From Pseudomonas yamanorum (lineage in GTDB: Bacteria; Pseudomonadota; Gammaproteobacteria; Pseudomonadales; Pseudomonadaceae), in NCBI RefSeq assembly GCF_013386765.1, contig NZ_JACARE010000027.1:186323-250322 (forward strand): DNA of 64,000 bases. Reading direction: 5' to 3'. Under the pieces are notes generated by a model. It made no database searches and had not been told where the DNA came from. It worked only from the letters and a program-made list of their open reading frames with translations. Positions 43,756 to 53,057 of this stretch are shown piece by piece (the first letter of the stretch is position 1; each line of letters starts with the position of its first letter). The position numbers were made by a program, and so were the translations under genes.

Positions 43756-46147
43756 CCATCACGCCGTGGAAAAATCCCAGGCCGAACTCGCCGAACTGTT
43801 TGCCCAGGACCTGACCAGCGGAGTCGGTCGCAGCGTCAAGCACGACAGCGCCGCCAAGCACGTCTCGGGCGAGGCGCAGTACATCGATGATCGCCTGGAA
43901 TTCCCCAACCAGTTGCACCTGTATGCCCGCATGTCGGACCGCGCCCACGCGAAGATCATCAGCATCGACACCGCGCCGTGCTACGCCTTCGACGGCGTGC
44001 GCATCGTCATTACCCACGAAGACGTGCCGGGCCTGAAAGACATCGGCCCGCTGATGCCCGGCGACCCGTTGCTGGCCATCGACACCGTGCAGTTTGTCGG
44101 CCAGGTGGTGCTGGCCGTCGCCGCCCGCGACCTGGAAACCGCACGCAAGGCCGCCATGGCCGCCGTGATCGAATACGAAGACCTGGAGCCGGTGCTGGAC
44201 GTGGTCGAGGCGTTTCGCAAAAAGCATTTCGTGCTGGACAGCCATACGCACCAGCGCGGAGATTCCGCCGGCGCGCTGGCGACCGCCAAAAACCGCATCC
44301 AGGGCACGCTGCACATCGGCGGCCAGGAACACTTTTACCTGGAAACCCAGATCTCCTCGGTGATGCCCACCGAAGACGGCGGCATGATCGTCTACTGCTC
44401 CACGCAAAACCCCACCGAAGTGCAGAAGCTGGTGGCCGAAGTACTCGACGTCTCCATGAACAAAATCGTGGTGGACATGCGCCGCATGGGCGGTGGTTTC
44501 GGCGGCAAGGAAACCCAGGCCGCAAGCCCCGCATGCCTGTGCGCGGTGGTCGCACGCCTCACCGGCCAGCCGACCAAAATGCGCCTGCCGCGGGTCGAAG
44601 ACATGCTGATGACCGGCAAACGCCACCCGTTCTATATCGAGTACGACGTGGGCTTCGATGACACCGGCCGCCTGCACGGTATCAATCTGGACCTGGCGGG
44701 CAACTGCGGCTGCTCACCGGACCTGTCGAACTCGATTGTCGACCGCGCCATGTTCCACTCCGACAACTCCTATTACCTGGGCGACGCCACCGTCAACGGC
44801 CACCGCTGCAAGACCAACACCGCGTCCAATACCGCTTACCGTGGCTTCGGCGGGCCACAAGGCATGGTCGCCATCGAAGAAGTGATGGACGCCATTGCCC
44901 GGCATCTGGCCCTCGACCCACTGGCCGTGCGCAAGGCCAACTACTACGGCAAGACCGAGCGCAACGTCACCCACTACTACCAGACCGTCGAGCACAACAT
45001 GCTCGAAGAGATGACCGCCGAACTCGAACACAGCAGCCAGTATTTCGAGCGCCGCGAAGCGATCCGTCGCTACAACGCCAACAGCCCGATCCTGAAAAAA
45101 GGCCTGGCGCTGACGCCGGTTAAATTCGGCATTTCCTTCACCGCCAGCTTCCTCAACCAGGCCGGTGCGCTGATCCACATCTACACCGACGGCAGCATCC
45201 ACCTGAACCACGGCGGCACCGAGATGGGCCAGGGCTTGAACATCAAGGTAGCGCAAGTGGTGGCCGAGATTTTCCAGGTGGAAATCGACCGCGTGCAGAT
45301 CACCGCCACCAACACCGACAAGGTGCCGAACACCTCGCCGACGGCGGCTTCCAGCGGTGCCGACCTGAACGGCAAGGCCGCGCAGAATGCTGCCGAAACC
45401 ATCAAGCAACGCCTGGTGGAATTTGCCGCGCGCAAGTATGAAGTCAGCGAGGCCGACGTTGAATTCCACAACGGGCATGTGCGGGTTCGCGATCATATCC
45501 TGACGTTTGAGGCGCTGATCCAGCAGGCGTATTTCGCCCAGGTGTCGCTGTCCAGCACGGGCTTCTACAAGACGCCGAAAATCTTCTACGACCGCAGCCA
45601 GGCGCGCGGCCGGCCGTTCTACTACTTCGCGTTCGGCGCGGCCTGTTGCGAGGTGATCGTCGATACGCTGACCGGCGAATACAAGATGCTGCGTACCGAC
45701 ATCCTCCACGACGTGGGCGCCTCGCTGAACCCGGCCATCGACATCGGCCAGGTCGAAGGCGGCTTCATCCAGGGCATGGGCTGGCTGACCATGGAAGAGC
45801 TGGTCTGGAACAACAAGGGCAAGCTGATGACCAACGGCCCGGCCAGCTACAAGATCCCCGCCGTGGCCGACATGCCGCTGGACCTGCGGGTGAAGCTGGT
45901 GGAAAACCGCAAGAACCCGGAAGACACGGTGTTCCATTCCAAGGCCGTGGGTGAGCCGCCGTTCATGCTCGGCATCGCCTCGTGGTGTGCGATCAAGGAT
46001 GCCGTGGCGAGCCTGGGTGACTATCGTCATCAGCCGAAGATTGATGCACCGGCGACGCCGGAGCGGGTGTTGTGGGGGTGTGAGCAGATGCGCCAACTGA
46101 CTGCCGCGAAGGCTGTTGAAACTGAAACCGAGCTGGCTTCGCTTTAG
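43748..46147 (+). CDS. xdhB: Xanthine dehydrogenase large subunit (molybdopterin)
   Basis: A 799-residue molybdopterin subunit that hydroxylates hypoxanthine and xanthine. Typical segments are GQEHFYLETQ, RMGGGFGGKETQ, NTAYRGFGGPQG, THYYQTVEHN, MGQGLNIKV and the C-terminal AVGEPPFMLG, which carries the catalytic Glu. It overlaps xdhA by 8 nt, so the two subunits are translationally coupled. A REP element separates it from xdhC. Confidence 0.96.
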   Translation: MSNHHAVEKSQAELAELFAQDLTSGVGRSVKHDSAAKHVSGEAQYIDDRLEFPNQLHLYARMSDRAHAKIISIDTAPCYAFDGVRIVITHEDVPGLKDIGPLMPGDPLLAIDTVQFVGQVVLAVAARDLETARKAAMAAVIEYEDLEPVLDVVEAFRKKHFVLDSHTHQRGDSAGALATAKNRIQGTLHIGGQEHFYLETQISSVMPTEDGGMIVYCSTQNPTEVQKLVAEVLDVSMNKIVVDMRRMGGGFGGKETQAASPACLCAVVARLTGQPTKMRLPRVEDMLMTGKRHPFYIEYDVGFDDTGRLHGINLDLAGNCGCSPDLSNSIVDRAMFHSDNSYYLGDATVNGHRCKTNTASNTAYRGFGGPQGMVAIEEVMDAIARHLALDPLAVRKANYYGKTERNVTHYYQTVEHNMLEEMTAELEHSSQYFERREAIRRYNANSPILKKGLALTPVKFGISFTASFLNQAGALIHIYTDGSIHLNHGGTEMGQGLNIKVAQVVAEIFQVEIDRVQITATNTDKVPNTSPTAASSGADLNGKAAQNAAETIKQRLVEFAARKYEVSEADVEFHNGHVRVRDHILTFEALIQQAYFAQVSLSSTGFYKTPKIFYDRSQARGRPFYYFAFGAACCEVIVDTLTGEYKMLRTDILHDVGASLNPAIDIGQVEGGFIQGMGWLTMEELVWNNKGKLMTNGPASYKIPAVADMPLDLRVKLVENRKNPEDTVFHSKAVGEPPFMLGIASWCAIKDAVASLGDYRHQPKIDAPATPERVLWGCEQMRQLTAAKAVETETELASL

Positions 46148-46160
46148 ACCGAGGCGCTGC

Positions 46161-46235
46161 CATCGCGGGCAAGCCCGGCTCCCACATTTGGATGTGTGAA
46201 CCCGATCAAATGTGGGAGCTGGCTTGCCTGCGATA
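46161..46235. repeat. REP palindrome between xdhB and xdhC
   Basis: CATCGCGGGCAAGCCCGGCT faces TGTGGGAGCTGGCTTGCCTG with several mismatches, so the two arms come from different REP subtypes. Confidence 0.8.
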
Positions 46236-46270
46236 GCGGTCGAACTGACAACAGAGATGCTGAGGTAAAC

Positions 46271-47113
46271 ATGAACAACTGGATCAGCGCCCTCGCCGAC
46301 CTGCAGAACCAGGGTGAACCCTGCGTGCTGGTGACTATCATCGAAGAGCTCGGCTCCACGCCGCGCAATGCCGGTTCGAAGATGGTCATCAGCGCCGCCC
46401 ACACCTTCGACACCATCGGTGGCGGGCACCTGGAATACAAAGCGATGCAGATCGCCCGGGACATGCTCGTGCGCGGCCAGCAGAACACCCATCTGGAGCG
46501 CTTCAGCCTCGGCGCCAGCCTGGGCCAGTGCTGCGGCGGCGTGACGGTGCTGTTGTTCGAACCGATGGGCCAGGTGCAGGCGCAGATCGCGGTGTTCGGC
46601 GCCGGCCACGTGGGCCGTGCGCTGGTGCCGCTGCTGGCCAGCCTGCCGTGCCGGGTGCGCTGGATCGATTCCCGCGAACAGGAATTCCCGGAACACATCC
46701 CCCAAGGCGTGCGTAAAATCGTCAGCGAAGAGCCGGTGGATGAAATCGACAACTTGCCTGTGGGCAGTTACTGCATCGTCATGACCCACAACCACGCGCT
46801 GGACCTGGAGCTGACCGCCGCCCTGCTCAAGCGCAATGACTTCACCTACTTCGGCCTGATCGGTTCGAAGACCAAGCGCGTCAAGTTTGAACACCGCCTG
46901 CGGGATCGCGGTTTCGACACCGCGCAACTGCAACGCATGCATTGCCCGATGGGGCTGACCGAAGTCAAAGGCAAACTGCCTGTGGAAATCGCCATCTCCA
47001 TCGCCGGCGAAATCATCGCCACCTATAACGCCAACTTCGGCCAGCACACTGCGAGCGCCGAACCCATTGCCAAACTGCTGCCGGTATCACGCCGCAGCCA
47101 AGCGACTAACTGA
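46271..47113 (+). CDS. xdhC: Xanthine dehydrogenase accessory protein XdhC
   Basis: A 280-residue chaperone that binds molybdenum cofactor and promotes its sulfuration before insertion into XdhB. Seen are ELGSTPRNAGSKM near the N-terminus, the CCGGVTVLLFEP motif and a Rossmann-like C-terminal domain (AVFGAGHVGRALVPLL, YFGLIGSKTKRVKF). ATG 46271 (MNNWISAL) fits the family; the open frame from 46196 runs through a REP arm. guaD starts 7 nt after its stop. Confidence 0.95.
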   Translation: MNNWISALADLQNQGEPCVLVTIIEELGSTPRNAGSKMVISAAHTFDTIGGGHLEYKAMQIARDMLVRGQQNTHLERFSLGASLGQCCGGVTVLLFEPMGQVQAQIAVFGAGHVGRALVPLLASLPCRVRWIDSREQEFPEHIPQGVRKIVSEEPVDEIDNLPVGSYCIVMTHNHALDLELTAALLKRNDFTYFGLIGSKTKRVKFEHRLRDRGFDTAQLQRMHCPMGLTEVKGKLPVEIAISIAGEIIATYNANFGQHTASAEPIAKLLPVSRRSQATN

Positions 47114-47120
47114 GACGACC

Positions 47121-48425
47121 ATGCCTTTGACACGCAAAGCCTACCGTGCCGCCATTTTGCACAGCATCGCCGACCCTGCCGAAGTTGGGATCGAAGCCTC
47201 CTACGAGTATTTCGAAGACGGCCTGCTGGTGATCGACAACGGCCAGATCAGCGCCCTGGGCCACGCCAGCGACTTGCTCGCCAGCCTGCCCGCCGATATC
47301 GAAGTCACTCATTATCAGGACGCGCTGATCACCCCAGGCCTGATCGACACCCACATTCACCTGCCGCAAACCGGCATGGTCGGCGCCTATGGCGAACAGT
47401 TGCTGGACTGGCTCAACACCTACACCTTCCCGTGCGAAAGCCAGTTCGCCGACAAGGCCCACGCCGAAGAAGTCGCGGATATTTTCATCAAGGAACTGCT
47501 GCGCAACGGCACCACCACCGCGCTGGTATTCGGCAGCGTGCACCCGCAATCCGTGAACTCGTTTTTTGAAGCGGCCGAGAAACTCGACCTGCGGATGATC
47601 GCCGGCAAGGTGATGATGGACCGCAACGCGCCGGACTATCTGACCGACACCGCGCAATCCGGCTACGCAGAGAGCAAAGCGTTGATCGAGCGCTGGCATG
47701 GCAAGGGCCGTTTGCACTACGCGGTGACGCCACGTTTCGCACCGACCAGTACGCCAGAACAACTGACCCTCGCCGGGCAGTTGCTGGGGGAATACCCGGA
47801 CCTGTACATGCAGACTCACATCAGTGAAAACCTGCAGGAAGTGGAATGGGTGAAAGAACTGTTCCCGGAGCGCAGCGGCTACCTGGACGTGTACGACCAT
47901 TACAAATTGCTGGGTGAGCGCTCGGTGTTCGCCCACGGCGTGCACCTGTGCGACGACGAATGCGCGCGGCTGGCAGAAGCCGGCTCGGCAGTCGCGTTCT
48001 GCCCGACGTCGAACTTCTTCCTGGGCAGCGGGTTGTTCAACCTGCCGATGGCCGAGAAGCACAAGCTGAATGTCGGCCTGGGTACGGATGTCGGTGGCGG
48101 CACCAGCTTCTCGCTGCTGCAAACCTTGAACGAGGCGTACAAGGTGATGCAACTGCAAGGCGCACGCTTGAGTCCGTTCAAATCGCTGTACCTGGCCACC
48201 CTGGGCGGTGCGCGGGCGCTGCGCCTGGAAGACAAAATCGGCACGCTGCAACCGGGCACTGATGCGGACTTTTTGGTGCTGGATTACAACGCCACGCCAC
48301 TGCTCAGCTATCGCCTGAAGCAGGCCAATAACATTGCCGAGACGTTGTTTGTGTTGATGACGCTGGGGGATGACCGGGCGGTGTTGCAGACATATGCAGC
48401 GGGGCAACTCGTGCACCAACGCTGA
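47121..48425 (+). CDS. guaD: Guanine deaminase
   Basis: A 434-residue amidohydrolase that converts guanine to xanthine for XdhAB. The metal-binding motifs are visible: D-T-H-I-H near residue 77, QTHISEN, FAHGVHLCDDE and GLGTDVGGGTSFSLLQ. ATG 47121 lies 7 nt after the xdhC stop; an upstream in-frame ATG at 47067 overlaps xdhC and is not used. It completes the xdhABC-guaD operon for purine use as a nitrogen source. Confidence 0.96.
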   Translation: MPLTRKAYRAAILHSIADPAEVGIEASYEYFEDGLLVIDNGQISALGHASDLLASLPADIEVTHYQDALITPGLIDTHIHLPQTGMVGAYGEQLLDWLNTYTFPCESQFADKAHAEEVADIFIKELLRNGTTTALVFGSVHPQSVNSFFEAAEKLDLRMIAGKVMMDRNAPDYLTDTAQSGYAESKALIERWHGKGRLHYAVTPRFAPTSTPEQLTLAGQLLGEYPDLYMQTHISENLQEVEWVKELFPERSGYLDVYDHYKLLGERSVFAHGVHLCDDECARLAEAGSAVAFCPTSNFFLGSGLFNLPMAEKHKLNVGLGTDVGGGTSFSLLQTLNEAYKVMQLQGARLSPFKSLYLATLGGARALRLEDKIGTLQPGTDADFLVLDYNATPLLSYRLKQANNIAETLFVLMTLGDDRAVLQTYAAGQLVHQR

Positions 48426-48445
48426 TTTAACAGGCACCACAAAAC

Positions 48446-48537
48446 AAATGTGGGAGCTGGCTTGCCTGCGATGCAGACACCTCGATCATTCAGTTGAACC
48501 GAGGTGATGCTATCGCAGGCAAGCCAGCTCCCACATT
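48446..48537. repeat. REP palindrome
   Basis: AAATGTGGGAGCTGGCTTGC at the left pairs with GCAAGCCAGCTCCCACATTT at the right; both extend to CTGCGAT/ATCGCAG. Inner CACCTCG/CGAGGTG also pairs, giving a nearly continuous cruciform. It separates convergent guaD and the GntR gene. Confidence 0.9.
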
Positions 48538-48549
48538 TTTGATCGGGGT

Positions 48550-49314
48550 TTACAGTTTTACGGACGAGCGCCCCGGCTTCTTGGTCTGCAACAAATGCGA
48601 GAACACCGCATGCAGGTCATCCGACGCACTTTCCTCGTCGAGGTTGAGCTTGCTGTCGATGTGATCCATGTGGTGCATCATCAGGTTCACAGCCAAATCC
48701 GCATCCCGCGCTTCGATCGCGTCGATCAACTGGGTGTGCTCATCATAGGAACAGTGCGAGCGGTTGCCGCTTTCGTACTGGGCGATGATCAACGAGGTCT
48801 GGGACACCAGGCTGCGCTGGAAGCTGATCAGCGGCGCATTCTTCGCCGCTTCAGCCAGCTTCAGGTGGAACTCGCCGGAAAGCCGGATGCCCGCGCCGCG
48901 ATCACCCCGGGAAAAGCTGTCGCGCTCGTCGTTGACCATCTGCCGCAGCTCGGCCAGTTGCTCGGCCGTGGCATGCTGCACCGCCAACTCAGTGATCGCA
49001 CGTTCCACCAGGCGTCGGGCGAGGAACACCTGGCGGGCTTCCTCGACACTCGGGCTGGCCACTACCGCGCCGCGATTGGGCCGCAGCAGTACCACGCCTT
49101 CATGGGCCAGGCGCGACAGCGCACGGCGAATGATGGTGCGGCTGACGCCGAAGATTTCGCCCAGCGCTTCTTCACTCAATTTGGTACCGGGCGCCAGGCG
49201 TTGCTCGAGGATGGCCTCGAAGATATGCGCGTAGACGATATCGTCCTGGGTTCCACTGCGACCGGCCTTACCGGCTCGCGGTTGTTTCTTGAGGGGCTGC
49301 AACTGTTCGTTCAT
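48550..49314 (-). CDS. GntR-family (FCD) transcriptional regulator
   Basis: A 254-residue regulator. A basic N-terminal tail is followed by a GntR winged HTH (AHIFEAILEQRLAPGTKLSEEALGEIFGVSRTIIRRALSRLAHEG) and a helical FCD domain. ATG 49314 (MNEQLQPLKKQ) is chosen; the upstream open frame to 49422 has no ribosome binding site I can see. It is convergent with guaD and divergent from the BenE-type transporter, so it may control either. In P. aeruginosa a GntR gene also sits beside guaD. Confidence 0.9.
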   Translation of the reverse strand: MNEQLQPLKKQPRAGKAGRSGTQDDIVYAHIFEAILEQRLAPGTKLSEEALGEIFGVSRTIIRRALSRLAHEGVVLLRPNRGAVVASPSVEEARQVFLARRLVERAITELAVQHATAEQLAELRQMVNDERDSFSRGDRGAGIRLSGEFHLKLAEAAKNAPLISFQRSLVSQTSLIIAQYESGNRSHCSYDEHTQLIDAIEARDADLAVNLMMHHMDHIDSKLNLDEESASDDLHAVFSHLLQTKKPGRSSVKL

Positions 49315-49518
49315 GGGCACTCGGGTCGGGAGAACGGCGGCGAATTGACGTTGACTGTAATACGGCACAGAGGGTCGCTGGCAAGTATCGCGTAAAATCA
49401 GCGCACATTGTACACAACCCATTGCGCCAACACACTGTACGGCTGTTTGCGGCGCCGGCTGTATTGCAATGAATCGTTACGTTTGAGTTTAGGCTTGATT
49501 CCACGTTTTCTCCTTTCT

Positions 49519-49620
49519 TTGTAGGAGCGAGCTTGCTCGCGAAGGTCGTTAACGATGACGTTGGTCTACTGACACCCAACGGCGCCCTCAGGTTTTTCGC
49601 GAGCAAGCTCGCTCCTACAA
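49519..49620. repeat. REP palindrome (perfect 24-bp arms)
   Basis: Arms 49519-49542 and 49597-49620 are perfect reverse complements with core GCGAGCTTGCTCGC. It lies upstream of the BenE-type transporter start, between two divergent genes. The rest of 49315-49649 shows no ORF. Confidence 0.92.
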
Positions 49621-49649
49621 GAACAGCCCGGTATAAGGAACACCGCCCC

Positions 49650-50840
49650 ATGTCCGACGTCCCCCAAGCGCGATTACGCCCACTGGCCGACACTTCGCCT
49701 TCGGCCATCGTCGCCGGTTTCATTGCCATGATGACCGGCTACACCAGCTCCCTGGTGCTGATGTTTCAAGCCGGCCAGGCCGCCGGCCTGACCACGGCGC
49801 AGATTTCCTCGTGGATCTGGGCAATCTCCATCGGCATGGCGGTGTGCAGCATTGGCCTGTCGTTGCGCTACCGCACGCCGATCACTATTGCCTGGTCTAC
49901 GCCGGGCGCAGCGCTGTTGATCACCAGCCTGGGCGGCGTGAGTTACGGCGAAGCCATCGGCGCCTATATCACCTGCGCAGTGCTGGTGACGATCTGCGGG
50001 CTGACCGGCAGCTTCGAAAAACTCGTCAAGCGCATCCCGGCCTCCCTGGCCGCAGCCTTGCTGGCGGGGATCCTGTTCAAGATCGGCAGCGAGATTTTCG
50101 TCGCCGCCCAGCACCGTACCGGGCTGGTGCTGGGGATGTTCTTCACTTACCTGATCATCAAGCGCCTGTCGCCGCGTTATGCGGTGCTCGCAGCCTTGCT
50201 GATCGGCACGGCGCTGTCCGGGTTGATGGGGTTGCTGGATTTCAGCGGTTTCCACCTGGAAGTGGCGACGCCGGTGTGGACCACGCCGCACTTCTCCCTG
50301 GCGGCGACCATCAGCATCGGCATCCCGCTGTTCGTGGTGGCCATGACCTCGCAAAACATGCCGGGGGTCGCGGTGCTGCGGGCCGATGGCTATAACGTGC
50401 CGGCCTCGCCCCTGATCACCACCACCGGCCTGGCCTCGCTGGTGCTGGCACCCTTCGGCTCCCACGGCATCAACCTGGCGGCCATCAGCGCGGCAATCTG
50501 CACCGGGCCCCATGCCCATGAAGATCGCAACAAGCGCTATACCGCTGCTGTCTGGTGCGGGATTTTCTACGGGATTGCCGGGGTGTTTGGCGCAACGCTG
50601 GCCGCGCTGTTCGCCGCCCTGCCCAAGGAACTGGTGCTGTCGATTGCGGCACTGGCGTTGTTTGGCTCGATCATCAATGGCCTGAGTATCGCCATGAATG
50701 AGCCGAAGGAACGGGAGGCAGCGTTGATCACCTTTATGGTCACAGCGTCGGGGTTGACGTTGTTTTCCATCGGTTCGGCGTTCTGGGGGATTGTGGCGGG
50801 GGTGTTGACGCTGGTGATTCTGAACTGGCGCAAGGCCTGA
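49650..50840 (+). CDS. BenE-type benzoate/H+ symporter family transporter
   Basis: A 396-residue polytopic protein with about twelve helices. It matches the BenE family (SPSAIVAGFIAMMTGYTSSLVLMFQAGQAAG, STPGAALL, FVVAMTSQNMPGVAVLRADGY, GSHGINLAAISAAICTG). Such transporters import benzoate or similar acids with protons; here, next to purine genes, a purine-related substrate is possible, but the family evidence favours an aromatic acid. ATG 49650 lies outside the REP; the longer frame from 49533 starts inside it. A bidirectional terminator follows 19 nt later. Confidence 0.88.
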   Translation: MSDVPQARLRPLADTSPSAIVAGFIAMMTGYTSSLVLMFQAGQAAGLTTAQISSWIWAISIGMAVCSIGLSLRYRTPITIAWSTPGAALLITSLGGVSYGEAIGAYITCAVLVTICGLTGSFEKLVKRIPASLAAALLAGILFKIGSEIFVAAQHRTGLVLGMFFTYLIIKRLSPRYAVLAALLIGTALSGLMGLLDFSGFHLEVATPVWTTPHFSLAATISIGIPLFVVAMTSQNMPGVAVLRADGYNVPASPLITTTGLASLVLAPFGSHGINLAAISAAICTGPHAHEDRNKRYTAAVWCGIFYGIAGVFGATLAALFAALPKELVLSIAALALFGSIINGLSIAMNEPKEREAALITFMVTASGLTLFSIGSAFWGIVAGVLTLVILNWRKA

Positions 50841-50859
50841 ATCTTTAAGACCCAGTAAC

Positions 50860-50889
50860 GAAAAAGCGACCCGAATGGGTCGCTTTTTC
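50860..50889. terminator. Bidirectional terminator between transporter and yggL
   Basis: A perfect 13-bp stem (GAAAAAGCGACCC with GGGTCGCTTTTTC) around GAAT. It ends both the plus-strand transporter gene and the minus-strand yggL gene, whose stop is 6 nt away. Confidence 0.92.
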
Positions 50890-50895
50890 ATGACA

Positions 50896-51240
50896 TCAGA
50901 CTGCCGGGTTGATCGGCTTTTCTGGATGCCAAGCGTCCAACAGGGCGCTGACTTCAACGCGGGTCAGCTCTGGACGAGCCTTCAGCCACGCTTCAACAGC
51001 GGCACGCTGTTCTTCGTTGACCGAACCACGGGTGGCTTTGCAAACCAGACCGAAGTCATCACCGCCAACGTAGTCCAGGCCGTTGCCGTCCATTGCTTCA
51101 GTCAGGAATGCTTCGAGGAAAGCGTCAACCGCTTCATCGTCCAAACCTTCTTTGAAGTCCAGGTTCAGTTCGAAACCCAGCTCTTGAAATTCATCAACGC
51201 ACAGTTTTTTGCGCAGACGCCGGGAACGGTTAGTCGCCAT
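50896..51240 (-). CDS. yggL: YggL-family (DUF469) ribosome-associated protein
   Basis: A 114-residue protein with basic N-terminus (MATNRSRRLRKKLCVDEFQE), then the conserved ELGFELNLDF and a C-terminal helical part. This is the DUF469/YggL family, reported to associate with the 50S ribosomal subunit. Its place beside dacB matches other pseudomonads. The start has a minus-strand AGGA site upstream. Confidence 0.92.
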   Translation of the reverse strand: MATNRSRRLRKKLCVDEFQELGFELNLDFKEGLDDEAVDAFLEAFLTEAMDGNGLDYVGGDDFGLVCKATRGSVNEEQRAAVEAWLKARPELTRVEVSALLDAWHPEKPINPAV

Positions 51241-51477
51241 TGGAACAATCCTCTTAAGTAATAACGGGCGGCACTTTAGCAGTTTAAGCCGGCCTTTGCC
51301 CGACTCTCTGGGACAGGCGGCAGAGTGCCAGTAAAAAAAACCGCGAATAGCAGCTATCGTTCAGGCACAAGTACGACTGCCTTGGGGCATAATGCCGACA
51401 CTTTCATGACCATTGAGGGATTTTTCTTACATACCCCTCGCCTTTTTCATCCCCTCAGCAGTAGGGTTTTAATTCTT

Positions 51478-52938
51478 ATGATCAAATCTTTGCGTCCATT
51501 GTTACTTGCCGGATTTCTTCTGCCCCTGGCCTTTTCCGTTACCGCCGCCCCCGTCAACACTTCCCTGCCGCCCAAGGTCCAGGAAGCCCTCCAGAAAGCC
51601 AAGCTGCAAAACAACGCCTTGTCCCTGGTGATGATTCCTCTCAATGGCCCGGGCACCCCGACCGTGTTCAACGCCGACGTATCGGTCAACCCGGCCTCGA
51701 CCATGAAGCTGGTCACCACCTACGCGGCCCTGGAAATGCTCGGCCCCAACCATCAGTGGAAAACCGAGTTCTACACCGACGGCACCCTGAGCGGCGGCAT
51801 CCTCAACGGCAACCTGTACCTCAAGGGCGGCGGCGACCCCAAGCTGAACATGGAAAAACTCTGGCTGCTGATGCGCGACCTGCGGGCCAATGGCGTGCAG
51901 CAAGTGACCGGCGACCTGGTGCTGGACCGCGGCTTCTTCATCCCGCCGCAACTGCCGGAGTTCAATGACGACGGCAACGACGAGAACAAGCCGTTCCTGG
52001 TCAAGCCCGATGCCCTGATGGTCAACCTCAAGGCGCTGCGCTTCGTCACCCGCAATGATTCGGGCAAAGTGCTGGTATCGGTGGAACCGCCGATTGCGAG
52101 CATTCGCATCGACAATCAGGTCAAGGTCTCCAACGCCAAGCAATGCACGGGCGATGTGCGCTACAGCCCGATGACCGCCGCCGATGGCAGCGTCACCGTG
52201 ACCGTCAGCGGCCAGTTGGCGGATGGCTGCAGCTCGCAGACTTATCTGTCGTTGCTGGACCACGCCACCTACACCGCCGGCGCCGTTCGGGCGATCTGGA
52301 AGGAACTGGGCGGCAGCATCCAGGGCCGCGACATCCAGGCACCGGTACCGAAGAACGCCAAGGTGCTGGCCCGGGCGTTCTCGCCGGACCTGGCGGAGAT
52401 CATCCGCGACATCAACAAATACAGTAACAACACCATGGCCCAGCAGCTGTTCCTGAGCCTGGGCGCGCAGTTCCGCACCGATGCCGACGGCGACGACGCC
52501 AAGGCCGCCCAACGCGTAGTGCGCCAGTGGCTGGCGAAAAAAGGCATCACCGCGCCCCACCTGGTGATGGAGAACGGCTCCGGCCTGTCCCGCGCCGAAC
52601 GGGTCAGCGCCCGCGAGATGGCGACCATGCTGCAAGCGGCGTGGAGAAGCCCGTACGCGGCGGAATACATCAGCTCGCTGCCGATTGCCGGCACCGACGG
52701 CACCATGCGTAAACGCCTGAAGACCACCGCCATGCGCGGTGAAGCCCACGTCAAGACCGGCACCCTGAACACCGTGCGGGCGATCGCCGGCTTCAGCCGC
52801 GACAACAATGGCAATACCTGGGCGGTGGTGGCGATTCTCAACGACCCGAAACCGTGGGGAGCGTCCTCGGTGCTGGACCAGGTGCTGCTGGACCTGTATC
52901 GCCAGCCCAAGCTGGCGGCGGCTGCTCCGGTCCTCTAA
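51478..52938 (+). CDS. dacB: D-alanyl-D-alanine carboxypeptidase/endopeptidase (PBP4)
   Basis: A 486-residue class C penicillin-binding protein acting in the periplasm on peptidoglycan peptides. A signal peptide (MIKSLRPLLLAGFLLPLAFS, cleavage near TAA) leads. The active-site motifs are S74-T-M-K77, S316-N-N318 and K426-T-G428. An extra domain between the first two motifs is typical of PBP4. ATG 51478 starts the signal sequence; the frame is open from 51325 but the earlier part would spoil export. It is monocistronic, followed by a REP. Confidence 0.95.
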   Translation: MIKSLRPLLLAGFLLPLAFSVTAAPVNTSLPPKVQEALQKAKLQNNALSLVMIPLNGPGTPTVFNADVSVNPASTMKLVTTYAALEMLGPNHQWKTEFYTDGTLSGGILNGNLYLKGGGDPKLNMEKLWLLMRDLRANGVQQVTGDLVLDRGFFIPPQLPEFNDDGNDENKPFLVKPDALMVNLKALRFVTRNDSGKVLVSVEPPIASIRIDNQVKVSNAKQCTGDVRYSPMTAADGSVTVTVSGQLADGCSSQTYLSLLDHATYTAGAVRAIWKELGGSIQGRDIQAPVPKNAKVLARAFSPDLAEIIRDINKYSNNTMAQQLFLSLGAQFRTDADGDDAKAAQRVVRQWLAKKGITAPHLVMENGSGLSRAERVSAREMATMLQAAWRSPYAAEYISSLPIAGTDGTMRKRLKTTAMRGEAHVKTGTLNTVRAIAGFSRDNNGNTWAVVAILNDPKPWGASSVLDQVLLDLYRQPKLAAAAPVL

Positions 52939-52956
52939 CCGCCGACGAAAATCAAA

Positions 52957-53043
52957 TGTGGGAGCTGGCTTGCCTGCGATGCAGGCGCCGCGGTCTATCA
53001 GGGATACCGAGGTGATGCCATCGCAGGCAAGCCAGCCCCTACA
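52957..53043. repeat. REP palindrome
   Basis: Arms 52957-52980 and 53020-53043 pair with two mismatches (core AGCTGGCTTGCCTGCGAT). It lies between convergent dacB and the GGDEF gene. Confidence 0.87.
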
Positions 53044-53057
53044 GTGATCTGCAGGCT

